In this document: piece by piece, positions 9,027 through 19,319 of the stretch
How positions within the stretch are numbered: position 1 is the first letter of the stretch
How the letters are laid out: the number at the start of each line of letters is the position of its first letter
DNA from: JAIBJN01 sp963811635
GTDB taxonomy: Bacteria; Actinomycetota; Thermoleophilia; Gaiellales; Gaiellaceae
Direction of reading: 5' to 3'
DNA: 64,000 bases
Assembly (NCBI GenBank): GCA_963811635.1
Contig: CAWESB010000025.1
Coordinates: forward strand, 1-64,000
Position numbers and translations under genes: made by a program
Notes under the pieces: generated by a model
What the model saw: the letters and a program-made list of their open reading frames with translations, nothing else
What the model was told of the DNA's origin: nothing
Databases searched by the model: none

Positions 9027-10222
9027 GCGCTCACCGTGACGCCCGCCTCGGTCGCATCGGAGATCTCGCGGGTGACCTCGACGATGTCCCGGTTGGCGTT
9101 GAAGATCCGCAGCTGGCGATCCGAGCCGTTGCCGCGGCTGAGGATGTCGCGGATCCCCTCGAGCTCGCGGTCGGAGCCGAGCTCGCGGGCGTGCGGCTCG
9201 ATGTCGCGGAGGGTGCGCCGGATCAGCTGCGCGACCGGGACGCGGTTTCGCCGCCCGGTGACGAGGTCCATGACCGGAGCCTCGAGGCCGTAGCGCGCGC
9301 CGAGCCACTTGTTCTCCGTCACGAGGATGCGGTGGTAGCTGGGCAGCTCCTTGCCCGCGTCGTAGAGCTCGGAGTAGTGCTTGACGAGCCCCTGGACGTA
9401 CGCCGTGATCGCGACGGTCTCCTCGACCCGGGTGACGGCGTCCATGACCCGCACCTCGACGGTGCCGAAGCGGGGGTGCGGCCGGATGTCCCACCAGATG
9501 TGCGTGTAGTCCGCGATGCAGCCCGTCTTCTCGAGCTGGCCGACCACCTCCGCGTAGTCCTCGTAGCCACTGAAGCGCGGCGGCGGCCCGGAGCGCGGGA
9601 ACGCCGCGAAAACCATCTGGCGGCTCGACGAGAGCCCGGTCGGCTCCCCGCGCCAGAACGGGGAGCTCGCCGACAGCGCCAGCAGCTCGCACAGGTGGAC
9701 GAGGAGCGCGCTGATCACGTGGACGGCCTTGTCGGCGTCGTCGACGGCCACGTGGATGTGGCAGCCGAAGATCAGCTCGCGGCGGGCGACGTACTGCAGC
9801 TGGTCGACGAGGTTCCGATAGCGGTCGCGGGCGGTGATCCGCTGGCGCTCGAAGAGGCTGAACGGATGGGTGCCCGCCGAGCCGACCCGAAGGTTCTGGC
9901 TGTGCGCCGCCTGGGTGACGTGGCTCCGCAGCCGGCGCAGCTCGCGGTCGATGTCGGTCGCCGTCTTGCACACCGGCGTCGAGATCTCGAGCACCGACTG
10001 CATCAGCTCCGGGCCGATCAGCTCGTCGAACTCGCCGTTCATTGCGGCCGTCAGGACCGTGTCGACGTGCTGGACGAGGTCGAGCGTCTCCGGATCGAGC
10101 AGCATGTACTCCTCCTCGACCCCGAGCGTGAACGGCTCCGACGCTCCGAAGCGGTGGTCGAGCACGCTCCCTCCCTCGGCGAAGCCCTTGCCCGTGATCG
10201 ACGCGGGGTAGATCTGCTTCAT
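9023..10222 (-). CDS. YbdK-type carboxylate-amine ligase (glutamate-cysteine ligase 2)
   Basis: A protein of about 399 residues of the GCS2 family, which joins a gamma-carboxylate to an amine with ATP. Family marks are FTLGVEEEYMLLD near residue 30, SVLEISTPVCKT, GSAGTHPFS, FGCHIHVAVDD and YTHIWWDIRPHPRFGTVEVRVMD. ATG 10222 is preferred; a GTG three codons upstream (10231) is possible. In actinobacteria such genes act in glutathione-like or cofactor thiol pathways, or are of unknown substrate. It leads a three-gene string with peroxiredoxin and a membrane protein. Confidence 0.88.
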   Translation of the reverse strand: MKQIYPASITGKGFAEGGSVLDHRFGASEPFTLGVEEEYMLLDPETLDLVQHVDTVLTAAMNGEFDELIGPELMQSVLEISTPVCKTATDIDRELRRLRSHVTQAAHSQNLRVGSAGTHPFSLFERQRITARDRYRNLVDQLQYVARRELIFGCHIHVAVDDADKAVHVISALLVHLCELLALSASSPFWRGEPTGLSSSRQMVFAAFPRSGPPPRFSGYEDYAEVVGQLEKTGCIADYTHIWWDIRPHPRFGTVEVRVMDAVTRVEETVAITAYVQGLVKHYSELYDAGKELPSYHRILVTENKWLGARYGLEAPVMDLVTGRRNRVPVAQLIRRTLRDIEPHARELGSDRELEGIRDILSRGNGSDRQLRIFNANRDIVEVTREISDATEAGVTVSA

Positions 10223-10317
10223 GGGAGGCACGAACTCTACTCGGCGGCGCCGGGAAGAAGACAGGGTCGGACCCCGTCTCGTTGGTGACCGCTCGACGGT
10301 TTCCGGAAGGAGGGAGC

Positions 10318-10540
10318 ATGCGGCGCAGGCTCAGGGCACGGGTTCTCAGGCGGCTCGTCCTCGGCGCGAGCGTGCGGTTCCTCGTTCGGGATCCTGTTCA
10401 GGCGGACCCGAGCCCCGGCTGCGGCGCCTCGTGCCGGCGGCGGTCTGGCGACGACCGCTGTCGAAGCCAAGGGCGTCGGTCCGACGCAGACGCCGGTTGG
10501 CGCGGGCGGTGCACTCAGGCTTGCGCCGTTCGCTGCCTAG
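10318..10540 (+). pseudogene. Possible frameshifted small protein
   Basis: An ATG at 10318 sits behind a good ribosome site (GGAAGGAGGGAGC). The frame begins MRRRLRARVLRRLVLGAS and then becomes unlikely. If one base is missing near 10372, a second frame continues in an actinobacterial codon style to TAG at 10540 (FGILFRRTRAPAAAP, GLATTAVEAKGVGPTQTP). The product would be a basic protein of about 74 residues with no recognised family. This is weak; the 420 bp between flanking genes may otherwise hold nothing. Confidence 0.25.
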
Positions 10541-10601
10541 GGCCGCGCGTCCGGCGCGGTACCCCGAGCACCCCGGCGGCCGCCTGACGGCCGTCGAAGG
10601 C

Positions 10602-10623
10602 GGCGGGCCCTCCGGGGCCCGCC
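10602..10623 (+). terminator. GC-rich hairpin, terminator-like
   Basis: GGCGGGCCC / GGGCCCGCC form a 9-bp stem with a TCCG loop just before the DUF192 lipoprotein gene. There is no T tract. It may end transcripts coming from 10318. Confidence 0.45.
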
Positions 10624-10645
10624 TGCCGTTTGCGAGGATGGTGGC

Positions 10646-11188
10646 ATGCACCGGCTCGCGCTCCTCGGCATCTTCCTCGTCCTTGCCCTCGCCGCATGCG
10701 GCGGAGACGACGACGAGGCGACGCCTCCGACGACGACCGTCTCGGGCTCCGCCTCCACCGAGGAGGCTCCACCGGCCACCAGCGAGGAGGAGGCGACCAC
10801 GGAGGAAGCGCCGAGCGGCCCGGTCCTCGTGATCGAGACCGCTACCGGCGAGTTCGAGGTGCCGGTCGAGGTCGCCGACACGCAGGAGGAGCGCGAGGTC
10901 GGCCTGATGAACCGGGAGTCCTTGCCGGCCGACGCCGGGATGATCTTTCTCTTCGACGACGACAACGTCGGCGGGTTCTGGATGAAGGACACTCTCATCC
11001 CGCTCTCCATCGCCTTCGCCGACGCCGACGGGACGATCCTCAGCATCCTCGACATGGACCCGTGCGAGGCGGACCCGTGCGAGATCTACGATCCGGGTGT
11101 GCCCTACCGCAGCGCGCTCGAGGTCAACCAGGGCGCCTTCGACGACTGGGGCGTCCGGGTCGGCGACACGTTCAGTCTGCAGTCGTGA
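10646..11188 (+). CDS. DUF192 lipoprotein
   Basis: A 180-residue exported protein. The N-terminus is a lipoprotein signal (LALLGIFLVLALAACGG, lipobox LAAC). An acidic, Thr/Ser/Glu-rich linker follows to about residue 62. The DUF192 domain covers about residues 65-178 with EREVGLMNRESLP, GMIFLFDDD and FWMKDTLIPLSIAF. DUF192 is a small beta-barrel found in secreted proteins and has no established biochemical role. The gene converges on ridA with a 17-nt overlap. Confidence 0.88.
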   Translation: MHRLALLGIFLVLALAACGGDDDEATPPTTTVSGSASTEEAPPATSEEEATTEEAPSGPVLVIETATGEFEVPVEVADTQEEREVGLMNRESLPADAGMIFLFDDDNVGGFWMKDTLIPLSIAFADADGTILSILDMDPCEADPCEIYDPGVPYRSALEVNQGAFDDWGVRVGDTFSLQS

Positions 11189-11564
11189 CTACCGCTTCGG
11201 CCTCGATCTCGAGCAGCCAGCGGGGATCGAGGAGCGCGGCCACGACCACCGTGGTGTTCGCGGGACGGATCTCCGAGAACGCCTCGCCGTGCGCCTTTGC
11301 GAATCCGTCGAAGGCGGACGCGTCCGTCAGGTAGACGCGAGTGCGGACGACGTCCTCGAGCGACGCGCCCGCGTCGGTCAGCGCCTGGCCGACGACCTCG
11401 AGACACCGGCGAGCCTGGCCGTAGGCGTCCGCCGGCGGATCGGAGCCGTCCGCCATGATCGGCGCCGAGCCGGCCACGAAGATCCTGTCGCCCACGCGCA
11501 CCGCGCGCGAGTAGCCGACGACGGGCTCGTACGGAGACCCGGAGGAGACGATCTGGCGCTCCAC
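11172..11564 (-). CDS. RidA/YjgF/YER057c family deaminase
   Basis: A 130-residue protein from GTG 11564. It shows the RidA pattern: YSRAVRVGDRIFVAGSAP near residue 20, ARRCLEVVGQALTDAGAS, DVVRTRVYLTD and the closing RWLLEIEAEAVV. The arginine of VVRTRVYLTD matches the substrate-carboxylate-binding Arg of family members that hydrolyse reactive enamines/imines made by PLP enzymes. It is divergent from the serine hydrolase gene 22 bp away. Confidence 0.88.
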   Translation of the reverse strand: MERQIVSSGSPYEPVVGYSRAVRVGDRIFVAGSAPIMADGSDPPADAYGQARRCLEVVGQALTDAGASLEDVVRTRVYLTDASAFDGFAKAHGEAFSEIRPANTTVVVAALLDPRWLLEIEAEAVVTTAD

Positions 11565-11586
11565 GTCCCGACTAGTATCGCCGACC

Positions 11587-12405
11587 GTGGAGGCGCTGGA
11601 GCAGATCGATTCCTGGCCGGCCGCGACGGCGGCCGTCGCCGTCGTTCGGGCCGAGGGAGTGGTCGCCGAGCGGGGGCCCGCCGACGCCGCCTTCCGCTGG
11701 GCCTCGGTGACCAAGCTCTTCACCGCCTACGCCTCGCTGATCGCTGCGGAGGAAGGCGTCCTCGACCTCGACGAGCCGGCCGGACCGACCCGCTCGACCG
11801 TGCGCCACCTGCTCGCACACGCCTCGGGGATGCCATTCGAGGGGACGGCGCCGATCGCCAGTCCCGGCGAGCGCCGCATCTACTCGAACTCGGGCTTCGA
11901 CCTGCTGGCGGACCGGCTCGCCGAGCGCGCGGAGATGCCCTTCGCGGAGTATCTGCAGGCGTCGGTCCTCGACCCGCTCGGGCTTGTCGGCACCGAGCTG
12001 CAGGGGCGCCCGTCGGAGGGCCTGCGCGGAACGCTCGCCAACCTGGCGGCATTCGGCCGCGAGCTCCTCGCGCCGTCCTTGGTCGCTCCGGAGACCCTGG
12101 GGGAGGCGACGGACGTCGTCTTTCCCGGCCTCGTCGGCGTTCTCCCGGGGCTCGGCCGGCAGGAGCCGAACGACTGGGGGCTCGGCTTCGAGCTCAAGGA
12201 CGCCAAGCGCCCGCACTGGACCGGATCGGCCAACTCGCCCCGGACGTTCGGCCACTTCGGCGGCGCCGGGACCTTCCTCTGGGTCGACCCGGACGCACGC
12301 GTCGCGTGCGCCTGCCTCACCGACCTCGAGTTCGGCGAGTGGGCGCAGGAGGCGTGGCCGCCGCTGGCGGATGCGATCCTCGCCGAGCATTCAGCGCTAC
12401 CCTGA
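11587..12405 (+). CDS. Beta-lactamase-family serine hydrolase
   Basis: A 272-residue class C-type serine hydrolase. The active-site SxxK is SVTK near residue 41, the YxN element is YSNSG near residue 99, and HFGGAG near residue 223 takes the place of the KTG motif. No signal peptide is seen, so it is probably cytoplasmic and acts as an esterase or peptidase rather than a beta-lactamase. The GTG start at 11587 follows 22 bp after the divergent ridA start. A small membrane protein follows 4 nt downstream. Confidence 0.85.
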   Translation: MEALEQIDSWPAATAAVAVVRAEGVVAERGPADAAFRWASVTKLFTAYASLIAAEEGVLDLDEPAGPTRSTVRHLLAHASGMPFEGTAPIASPGERRIYSNSGFDLLADRLAERAEMPFAEYLQASVLDPLGLVGTELQGRPSEGLRGTLANLAAFGRELLAPSLVAPETLGEATDVVFPGLVGVLPGLGRQEPNDWGLGFELKDAKRPHWTGSANSPRTFGHFGGAGTFLWVDPDARVACACLTDLEFGEWAQEAWPPLADAILAEHSALP

Positions 12406-12409
12406 GAAC

Positions 12410-12592
12410 GTGGTCGAGTGGATCGTGATCGGCGTGCTCTACGCCTGCGGGCTGCTCTTCTTCCAGCTGCTCGGCGGAATCGGAGCGGCCGGGCGCGCGA
12501 TCGAGCGCTGGGGACGGGAGAGCTCGGCCCGGAGCCTGGAGCGCAGCGGGCTCAGCGCCGAGGACTTCGCGCGCGCGCGGCTTCGCCGCTAG
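12410..12592 (+). CDS. Small membrane protein, 60 aa
   Basis: A GTG at 12410 opens a frame with one membrane helix (WIVIGVLYACGLLFFQLLGG) and a basic, charged tail (ERWGRESSARSLERSG). It directly follows the serine hydrolase and probably shares its transcript. The codon pattern is like the neighbours. No family is recognised. It ends in a 4-nt overlap with the convergent gene. Confidence 0.55.
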   Translation: MVEWIVIGVLYACGLLFFQLLGGIGAAGRAIERWGRESSARSLERSGLSAEDFARARLRR

Positions 12593-12879
12593 CCCGCGAC
12601 GATCGCGTCGTAGGCCGACCGCTCGCACACCGCGAGCGCGGCCGGCGTGAGCGCACGGACCCGCCCCGAGGCCCGGTCGCCCGGGTGGAGGACGCCCTCG
12701 GGCCCGTTCACCAGCCCGCTGAGGACGACGGCGAAGCGATCGCCGGCTTCGAGCTCCTCACCCGGAGCGAGCTCGTGGCGCTCCATCTCCCGCGCCAGCC
12801 GCGTCAGGGTCTCGCCCGGGAGGACGGACAGCTCGGCGACCCGCGCGAGCTCGTGCACGGTCGCCGCCTGGTGCCTCAT
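12589..12879 (-). CDS. Small cyclic-nucleotide-binding-like protein
   Basis: A 96-residue protein that resembles a shortened Crp-type effector domain: VAELSVLPGETLTRLAREME, then LAPGEELEAGDRFAVVLSG and the final ALAVCERSAYDAIVAG. No DNA-binding domain is attached and the phosphate-binding cassette (GExxLL/RxA) is not clear, so ligand binding is doubtful. ATG 12879 is used. Confidence 0.6.
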   Translation of the reverse strand: MRHQAATVHELARVAELSVLPGETLTRLAREMERHELAPGEELEAGDRFAVVLSGLVNGPEGVLHPGDRASGRVRALTPAALAVCERSAYDAIVAG

Positions 12880-12936
12880 CCGTCCGCAGGTCCTCCCACG
12901 GGAATCGAGTCTAGTGGCGGACCGAGGGCCGAAGGG

Positions 12937-12967
12937 CGAACGCCCCGCCGGAGGGACGGGGCGTTCG
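12937..12967 (-). terminator. Hairpin with 11-bp arms after the metalloprotease gene
   Basis: CGAACGCCCCG and CGGGGCGTTCG pair around a 9-nt loop. The element lies 25 nt past the stop of the minus-strand matrixin-like gene and upstream of the next minus gene, so it is probably a terminator that separates them. Confidence 0.65.
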
Positions 12968-12991
12968 TCGTCGGACGGGGGTGGAGGAGGC

Positions 12992-13702
12992 TTAGTCGAG
13001 CGAGCAGTCGTACGGGCCCTCCCCGGGCGGCGTCGGGGCGGTGCCCTCGATCGCCCAGGCGAAGACGAAGGCCAATGCGTCGATGTCGCAGTCGGACAGC
13101 ACTGGATCGCCGAGGTCCGGCCAGCCGTAGCCCATCAGGTCGGTGCTCTCGAGCAGGTTCGTCGTGTGGCCGAGGCCGAGCGCATGGCCGACCTCGTGCT
13201 CCGTCACCCAGCCGAGGTACTCGGGCGTGTACGGATCGCGGTCGAGGCTGGGCGGGAGATCCGAGCGGACGAGGATGTTCGGGCACTTGTGATCGCCGCA
13301 GATCGCATAGCCCCCGAAGACGACGCCGCCCGCAGTCGGGACGTAGTGGACGACAATGTCCGCCGCTTGCCGCTTGGCGCCGGTGACGTCGCGGAGCGTG
13401 ATCAGCCCGTCGAAGCACTCCTGCAACGTGCTCGACCAGGTCGCGATCGCCGAATGGATCGCCGCCAGCTGCTCGGGAGTTGCGCTCGGATGGGCCTGCA
13501 CCGCGATGGTGAGGTGGGTGTGGTCCCACCAGTAGCCCGGATAGAAGTTGCTGAGGATGACCAGCGCGTCGGCGTTCGACTCGGGCAGGCCGCACGAGAC
13601 CGAATTGACGGCTGGCGCCTCCTTGCGTCCCGCCGTTGCCGATGCGGGCGCGACGAGCGACAGGCACACGGCGAGCGTGACGAGCCCCTTGACAATTTTC
13701 AT
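12992..13702 (-). CDS. Secreted matrixin-like zinc metalloprotease
   Basis: A 236-residue exported protein starting at ATG 13702 behind AAGGGGA. Residues 1-23 are a signal peptide (LVTLAVCLSLVAPASATA). The catalytic site is WVTEHEVGHALGLGH near residue 166, the full HExxHxxGxxH zinc motif of metzincins, followed by a Met-turn (DLMGYGW). Four cysteines (GLPE segment, AICGDHKC, SDCDID, YDCSLD) suggest disulfides. Matrixins are rare in bacteria outside actinobacteria; the substrate cannot be predicted. Confidence 0.85.
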   Translation of the reverse strand: MKIVKGLVTLAVCLSLVAPASATAGRKEAPAVNSVSCGLPESNADALVILSNFYPGYWWDHTHLTIAVQAHPSATPEQLAAIHSAIATWSSTLQECFDGLITLRDVTGAKRQAADIVVHYVPTAGGVVFGGYAICGDHKCPNILVRSDLPPSLDRDPYTPEYLGWVTEHEVGHALGLGHTTNLLESTDLMGYGWPDLGDPVLSDCDIDALAFVFAWAIEGTAPTPPGEGPYDCSLD

Positions 13703-13848
13703 GGTGTCCCCTTCTCGTGAACCACGTGGGTGCCGGCCCGGCTTCGCGGGCGTCGCGTCTTTCTTCACAGATTCGCGAGGGCGGCAAACCTTGCAGCTGC
13801 ATGCTTGCCGTCCCGCGTCGCACCGCCCGACCGAAGTAGGCTCGACCC

Positions 13849-14367
13849 ATGGCATCTTCGGCGCAGCTCGCGGACTGGCGGACCTGCCCGCGCTGTGGGG
13901 CGCGCCTCGATCATGCGGAACGGTCGGTGCACTGCCCGTCGTGCGGCCTCGAGGAGTACGCGAACCCGGCGCCGACCGCGTGCGCGCTGATCCGGGACGA
14001 CGAGGGGCGGATCCTCCTCGCACGCCGCGCTGGGGATCCGGGAGCCGGGCTCTGGGACCTGCTCGGAGGCTTCCTGGACGAAGGCGAGGAGCCGGTGGAG
14101 GCGCTGCGGCGCGAGCTGCGCGAGGAGACGGGGCTCGAAATCGAGCCCGGCGAGTTTCTCGGCGGCATCCCGGACCGGTACGGAGAGGAGGGGCACTGGA
14201 CCGTGAACCTCTACTGGGAGGTGCGGCTCGGCGCCGGGGAGCCCGAGCCCGCGGACGACGTCGCGGAGCTCGCATGGTTCCCCGCCGACGCTCTGCCGCC
14301 GCGGGCCGAGTTCGCCTTCCCCAACACGGTCGAGCTCCTCGAGCGGGCCGGAGCCGCCTTCTCCTAG
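13849..14367 (+). CDS. Nudix hydrolase with N-terminal zinc ribbon
   Basis: A 172-residue protein. Residues 12-35 form a Zn ribbon (CPRCGARL ... CPSCGLEEY), as in NudC/YfcD-type NAD(H) or nucleotide pyrophosphatases. The Nudix box starts at GGFLDEGEEPVEALRREL and ends REETGLEI near residue 90, with all catalytic Glu residues present. Metal-dependent hydrolysis of a nucleoside diphosphate-X is expected. The NudC signature SQPWPFPxS is not seen, so the substrate is open. Confidence 0.87.
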   Translation: MASSAQLADWRTCPRCGARLDHAERSVHCPSCGLEEYANPAPTACALIRDDEGRILLARRAGDPGAGLWDLLGGFLDEGEEPVEALRRELREETGLEIEPGEFLGGIPDRYGEEGHWTVNLYWEVRLGAGEPEPADDVAELAWFPADALPPRAEFAFPNTVELLERAGAAFS

Positions 14368-14368
14368 C

Positions 14369-15209
14369 GTGCTCGGCCCACTGCTCGCGCTCACGGCCAG
14401 CCTCAGCTGGGGCGTCGGCGACTTCCTCGGCGGGCTCCGGGCCAAACGGCTGCCCGTGCTGACCGTCCTGGTCATCTCGCAGGCGGCCGGGGTCACGAGC
14501 ATCGCGCTCGTCGTCGCGATCAGGGCGGTCGGCCCGCCGGAGGCCCGCTACGTCGGGTCTGCGGTGCTGGCGGGCATCTGCGGCGCGATCGGCCTGGCGG
14601 CGCTGTACCGCGGGCTTGCCGTTGGCCCGATGAGCGTCGTCGCGCCGATCTCGGCGACGGCAGCCGTCGTCCCGGTCGTGTTCGGGATCGCCAGCGGCGA
14701 GCGCCCGAGCGCGCTCCAAAGCCTCGGGATCGCCCTCGCGTTGCGCGGGTGTCGTGCTCGCCTCGCGCGCACGAGACGCGGACGGTAGGCGGAGCACGGT
14801 GAGGGAGGGAGTCGGTCTCGCGCTCGTCGCCGCGGTCGCGTTCGGCCTGCTCCTCGTCGCCCTCGGCGAGGCGAGCGAGGGCGACGCTCTCTGGGGCACG
14901 CTCTCGATGCGGACGACCTCGTTCAGCCTGCTCGTCCTGACGGCGCTCCTGCTCCGGCCGAGCTTTGCGCTCGGCGAGCGCGACCTCCCGGTGCTCCTCC
15001 TGATCGGCGTGCTCGACACGCTCGGCAACGCGCTCTTCGCCGTGGCGACGACGAAGTCCCTGCTCAGCCTCGTCGCCGTCCTCGGCCAGCTCTACCCGGT
15101 GGTGACGGTGCTGCTCGCGCGCGTGCTCCTCGGGGAGCGGCTCTCGGGCAGCCAGGGCGCCGGTGTCGTCAGCACCTTCGCCGGCGTGGCCCTCATCACC
15201 GCGGGCTAG
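14369..15209 (+). pseudogene. EamA/DMT-family transporter, frameshifted
   Basis: Two frames join into one ten-helix transporter of about 280 residues. The first (GTG 14369) covers helices 1-5 (ALTASLSWGVGDFLGG ... LQSLGIALAL). The second resumes with AGVVLASRARDADGRRS and covers helices 6-10 to FAGVALITAG. One extra base near 14741-14749 separates them, exactly between the two EamA repeats. It starts 1 nt after the Nudix stop. The family exports metabolites or amino acids. Confidence 0.78.
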
Positions 15210-15245
15210 CGACCCCGGCCACGACTAGCCGGACGGCCAGGAACG

Positions 15246-15264
15246 ATAGGCCGAACGGCCTATA
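15246..15264. promoter_or_regulatory. Palindrome ATAGGCCG-AA-CGGCCTAT before a small ORF
   Basis: A perfect inverted repeat (8-bp arms) at 15246-15263 ends in a -10-like TATACA. GGCCGnnCGGCCTATA recurs at 19083-19098 (14 of 16 bases equal). It could be a regulator site overlapping a promoter. Confidence 0.4.
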
Positions 15265-15299
15265 CAGGCCTTGCGCCGCGCAGCCGATAATCGGGCCAC

Positions 15300-15440
15300 A
15301 TGGACTACGGGACACACTCGATCGAAGATCACCTGCGCGACGACTGGGTTGACGCCTGGATTGCGGAGGGCCTCGACGCCGTCGAGACTTTCCTCCGCAA
15401 CCATGCGGCGTTCGACACCTTTCTCGAGGACCGCGAGTAG
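15300..15440 (+). CDS. Small acidic protein, 46 aa
   Basis: An ATG at 15300 opens a 46-residue frame that starts DYGTHSIEDHLRDDW and ends AFDTFLEDRE. It is acidic and looks helical, and third positions are GC-rich like real genes. It sits 36 bp after a perfect palindrome with a -10-like sequence. There is no clear Shine-Dalgarno, so it could be leaderless. No family recognised. The following 180 bp to 15620 hold a small hairpin (CCGAGGAC-GGC-GTCCTCGG at 15509-15527) but no gene that can be supported. Confidence 0.45.
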   Translation: MDYGTHSIEDHLRDDWVDAWIAEGLDAVETFLRNHAAFDTFLEDRE

Positions 15441-15620
15441 CGGTCTCGGAAGGCGTCAGAGCTCCTGACGCAATGAGGCCTGTGCCGCCGGGCCGCGCTG
15501 CTCGCCCCGAGGACGGCGTCCTCGGTCGCGCCCGTAGCTCATCGCTACGAACGCTCCCTGCGTCCTTGCCTCGAAGCGACCATCGCACCCCGGCGACGAG
15601 GCTCCATTACGTCAGGAACT

Positions 15621-15944
15621 CTAGGCCTCTTCGGCGAGGCCCAGCGACCGCTCGAGCATCTGCTTCGGCTGTGCGCCGATAGCGGCGGCTGCGGGCTCCC
15701 CGCCCTTGAAGAGCAGGATCGTGGGGATCGACAGGATCCCGTAGCGCTGCTGCAGCTCCGGCTCCTCGTCGATGTTGACCTTGACGACGCGGAGCTCGTC
15801 CGCGCGCTCCTCGGCGATCTGCGCGAGGATGGGCGAGACGGCGCGGCAGGGGCCGCACCACTCCGCCCAGAAGTCGACGATCACCGGGCGCTCGCTCTGG
15901 AGCACCTCGGTGTCGAATTGCGTGGTTGTGATGGCTTCTGGCAT
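15621..15944 (-). CDS. trxA: Thioredoxin
   Basis: A 107-residue canonical thioredoxin with the WAEWCGPC active site near residue 32, VNIDEEPEL, and the cis-Pro loop ILSIPTILLF. It starts at ATG 15944 behind GGAGAGG and diverges from the ileS-like gene 28 bp away. It reduces disulfides in the cytoplasm. It differs from the CQPC thioredoxin in the grd cluster at 40056. Confidence 0.95.
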   Translation of the reverse strand: MPEAITTTQFDTEVLQSERPVIVDFWAEWCGPCRAVSPILAQIAEERADELRVVKVNIDEEPELQQRYGILSIPTILLFKGGEPAAAAIGAQPKQMLERSLGLAEEA

Positions 15945-15972
15945 ACCTCTCCAAACGTAGACTGACCCGCGA

Positions 15973-19030
<3,058 letters not shown>

Positions 19031-19082
19031 CGACGCCTCAGCGTACTGCTTACAAACGATACGCCAATGGTTTTCAAAGATG

Positions 19083-19231
19083 GGCCGGTCGGCCTATAGG
19101 AACTGGTGGCGCGGAGCGTTAGCGTGGCCACACTGGGCGATGCGAACCGCGGTGTGTGTCCCTGGCCATGTAAGCCGCGGTGAGCAATCTGGGAAGGCCC
19201 GCCGCGCTTACCCCCCGAGCGGCGGGCTTTT
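19083..19231 (+). ncRNA. Candidate structured RNA between ileS-like gene and kinase gene
   Basis: After the ileS-like stop there are about 200 nt without a gene. They contain a -10-like TATAGG near 19095 within the repeated motif GGCCGnnCGGCCTATA, two pairing TGGCCA boxes with CACAC/GTGTG next to them (about 19120-19170), two CCGCGGT boxes, and an intrinsic terminator at 19197-19231. This is consistent with an independent RNA of about 125 nt or a structured 3' UTR. No known RNA family is recognised. Confidence 0.35.
19197..19231 (+). terminator. Intrinsic terminator
   Basis: GCCCGCCGC pairs with GCGGCGGGC (9 bp) around a 13-nt loop and is followed by TTTT. It ends transcription from the ileS-like gene and/or the candidate RNA. 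Confidence 0.8.
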
Positions 19232-19319
19232 CCCTTTCTAGAAGCCGTTTTCGACCGACCGCCGTGCGGCGGGCGGCCGTGGCCCGTCGCTCCGACCTAT
19301 CATCAACGCGAGACGCCCG

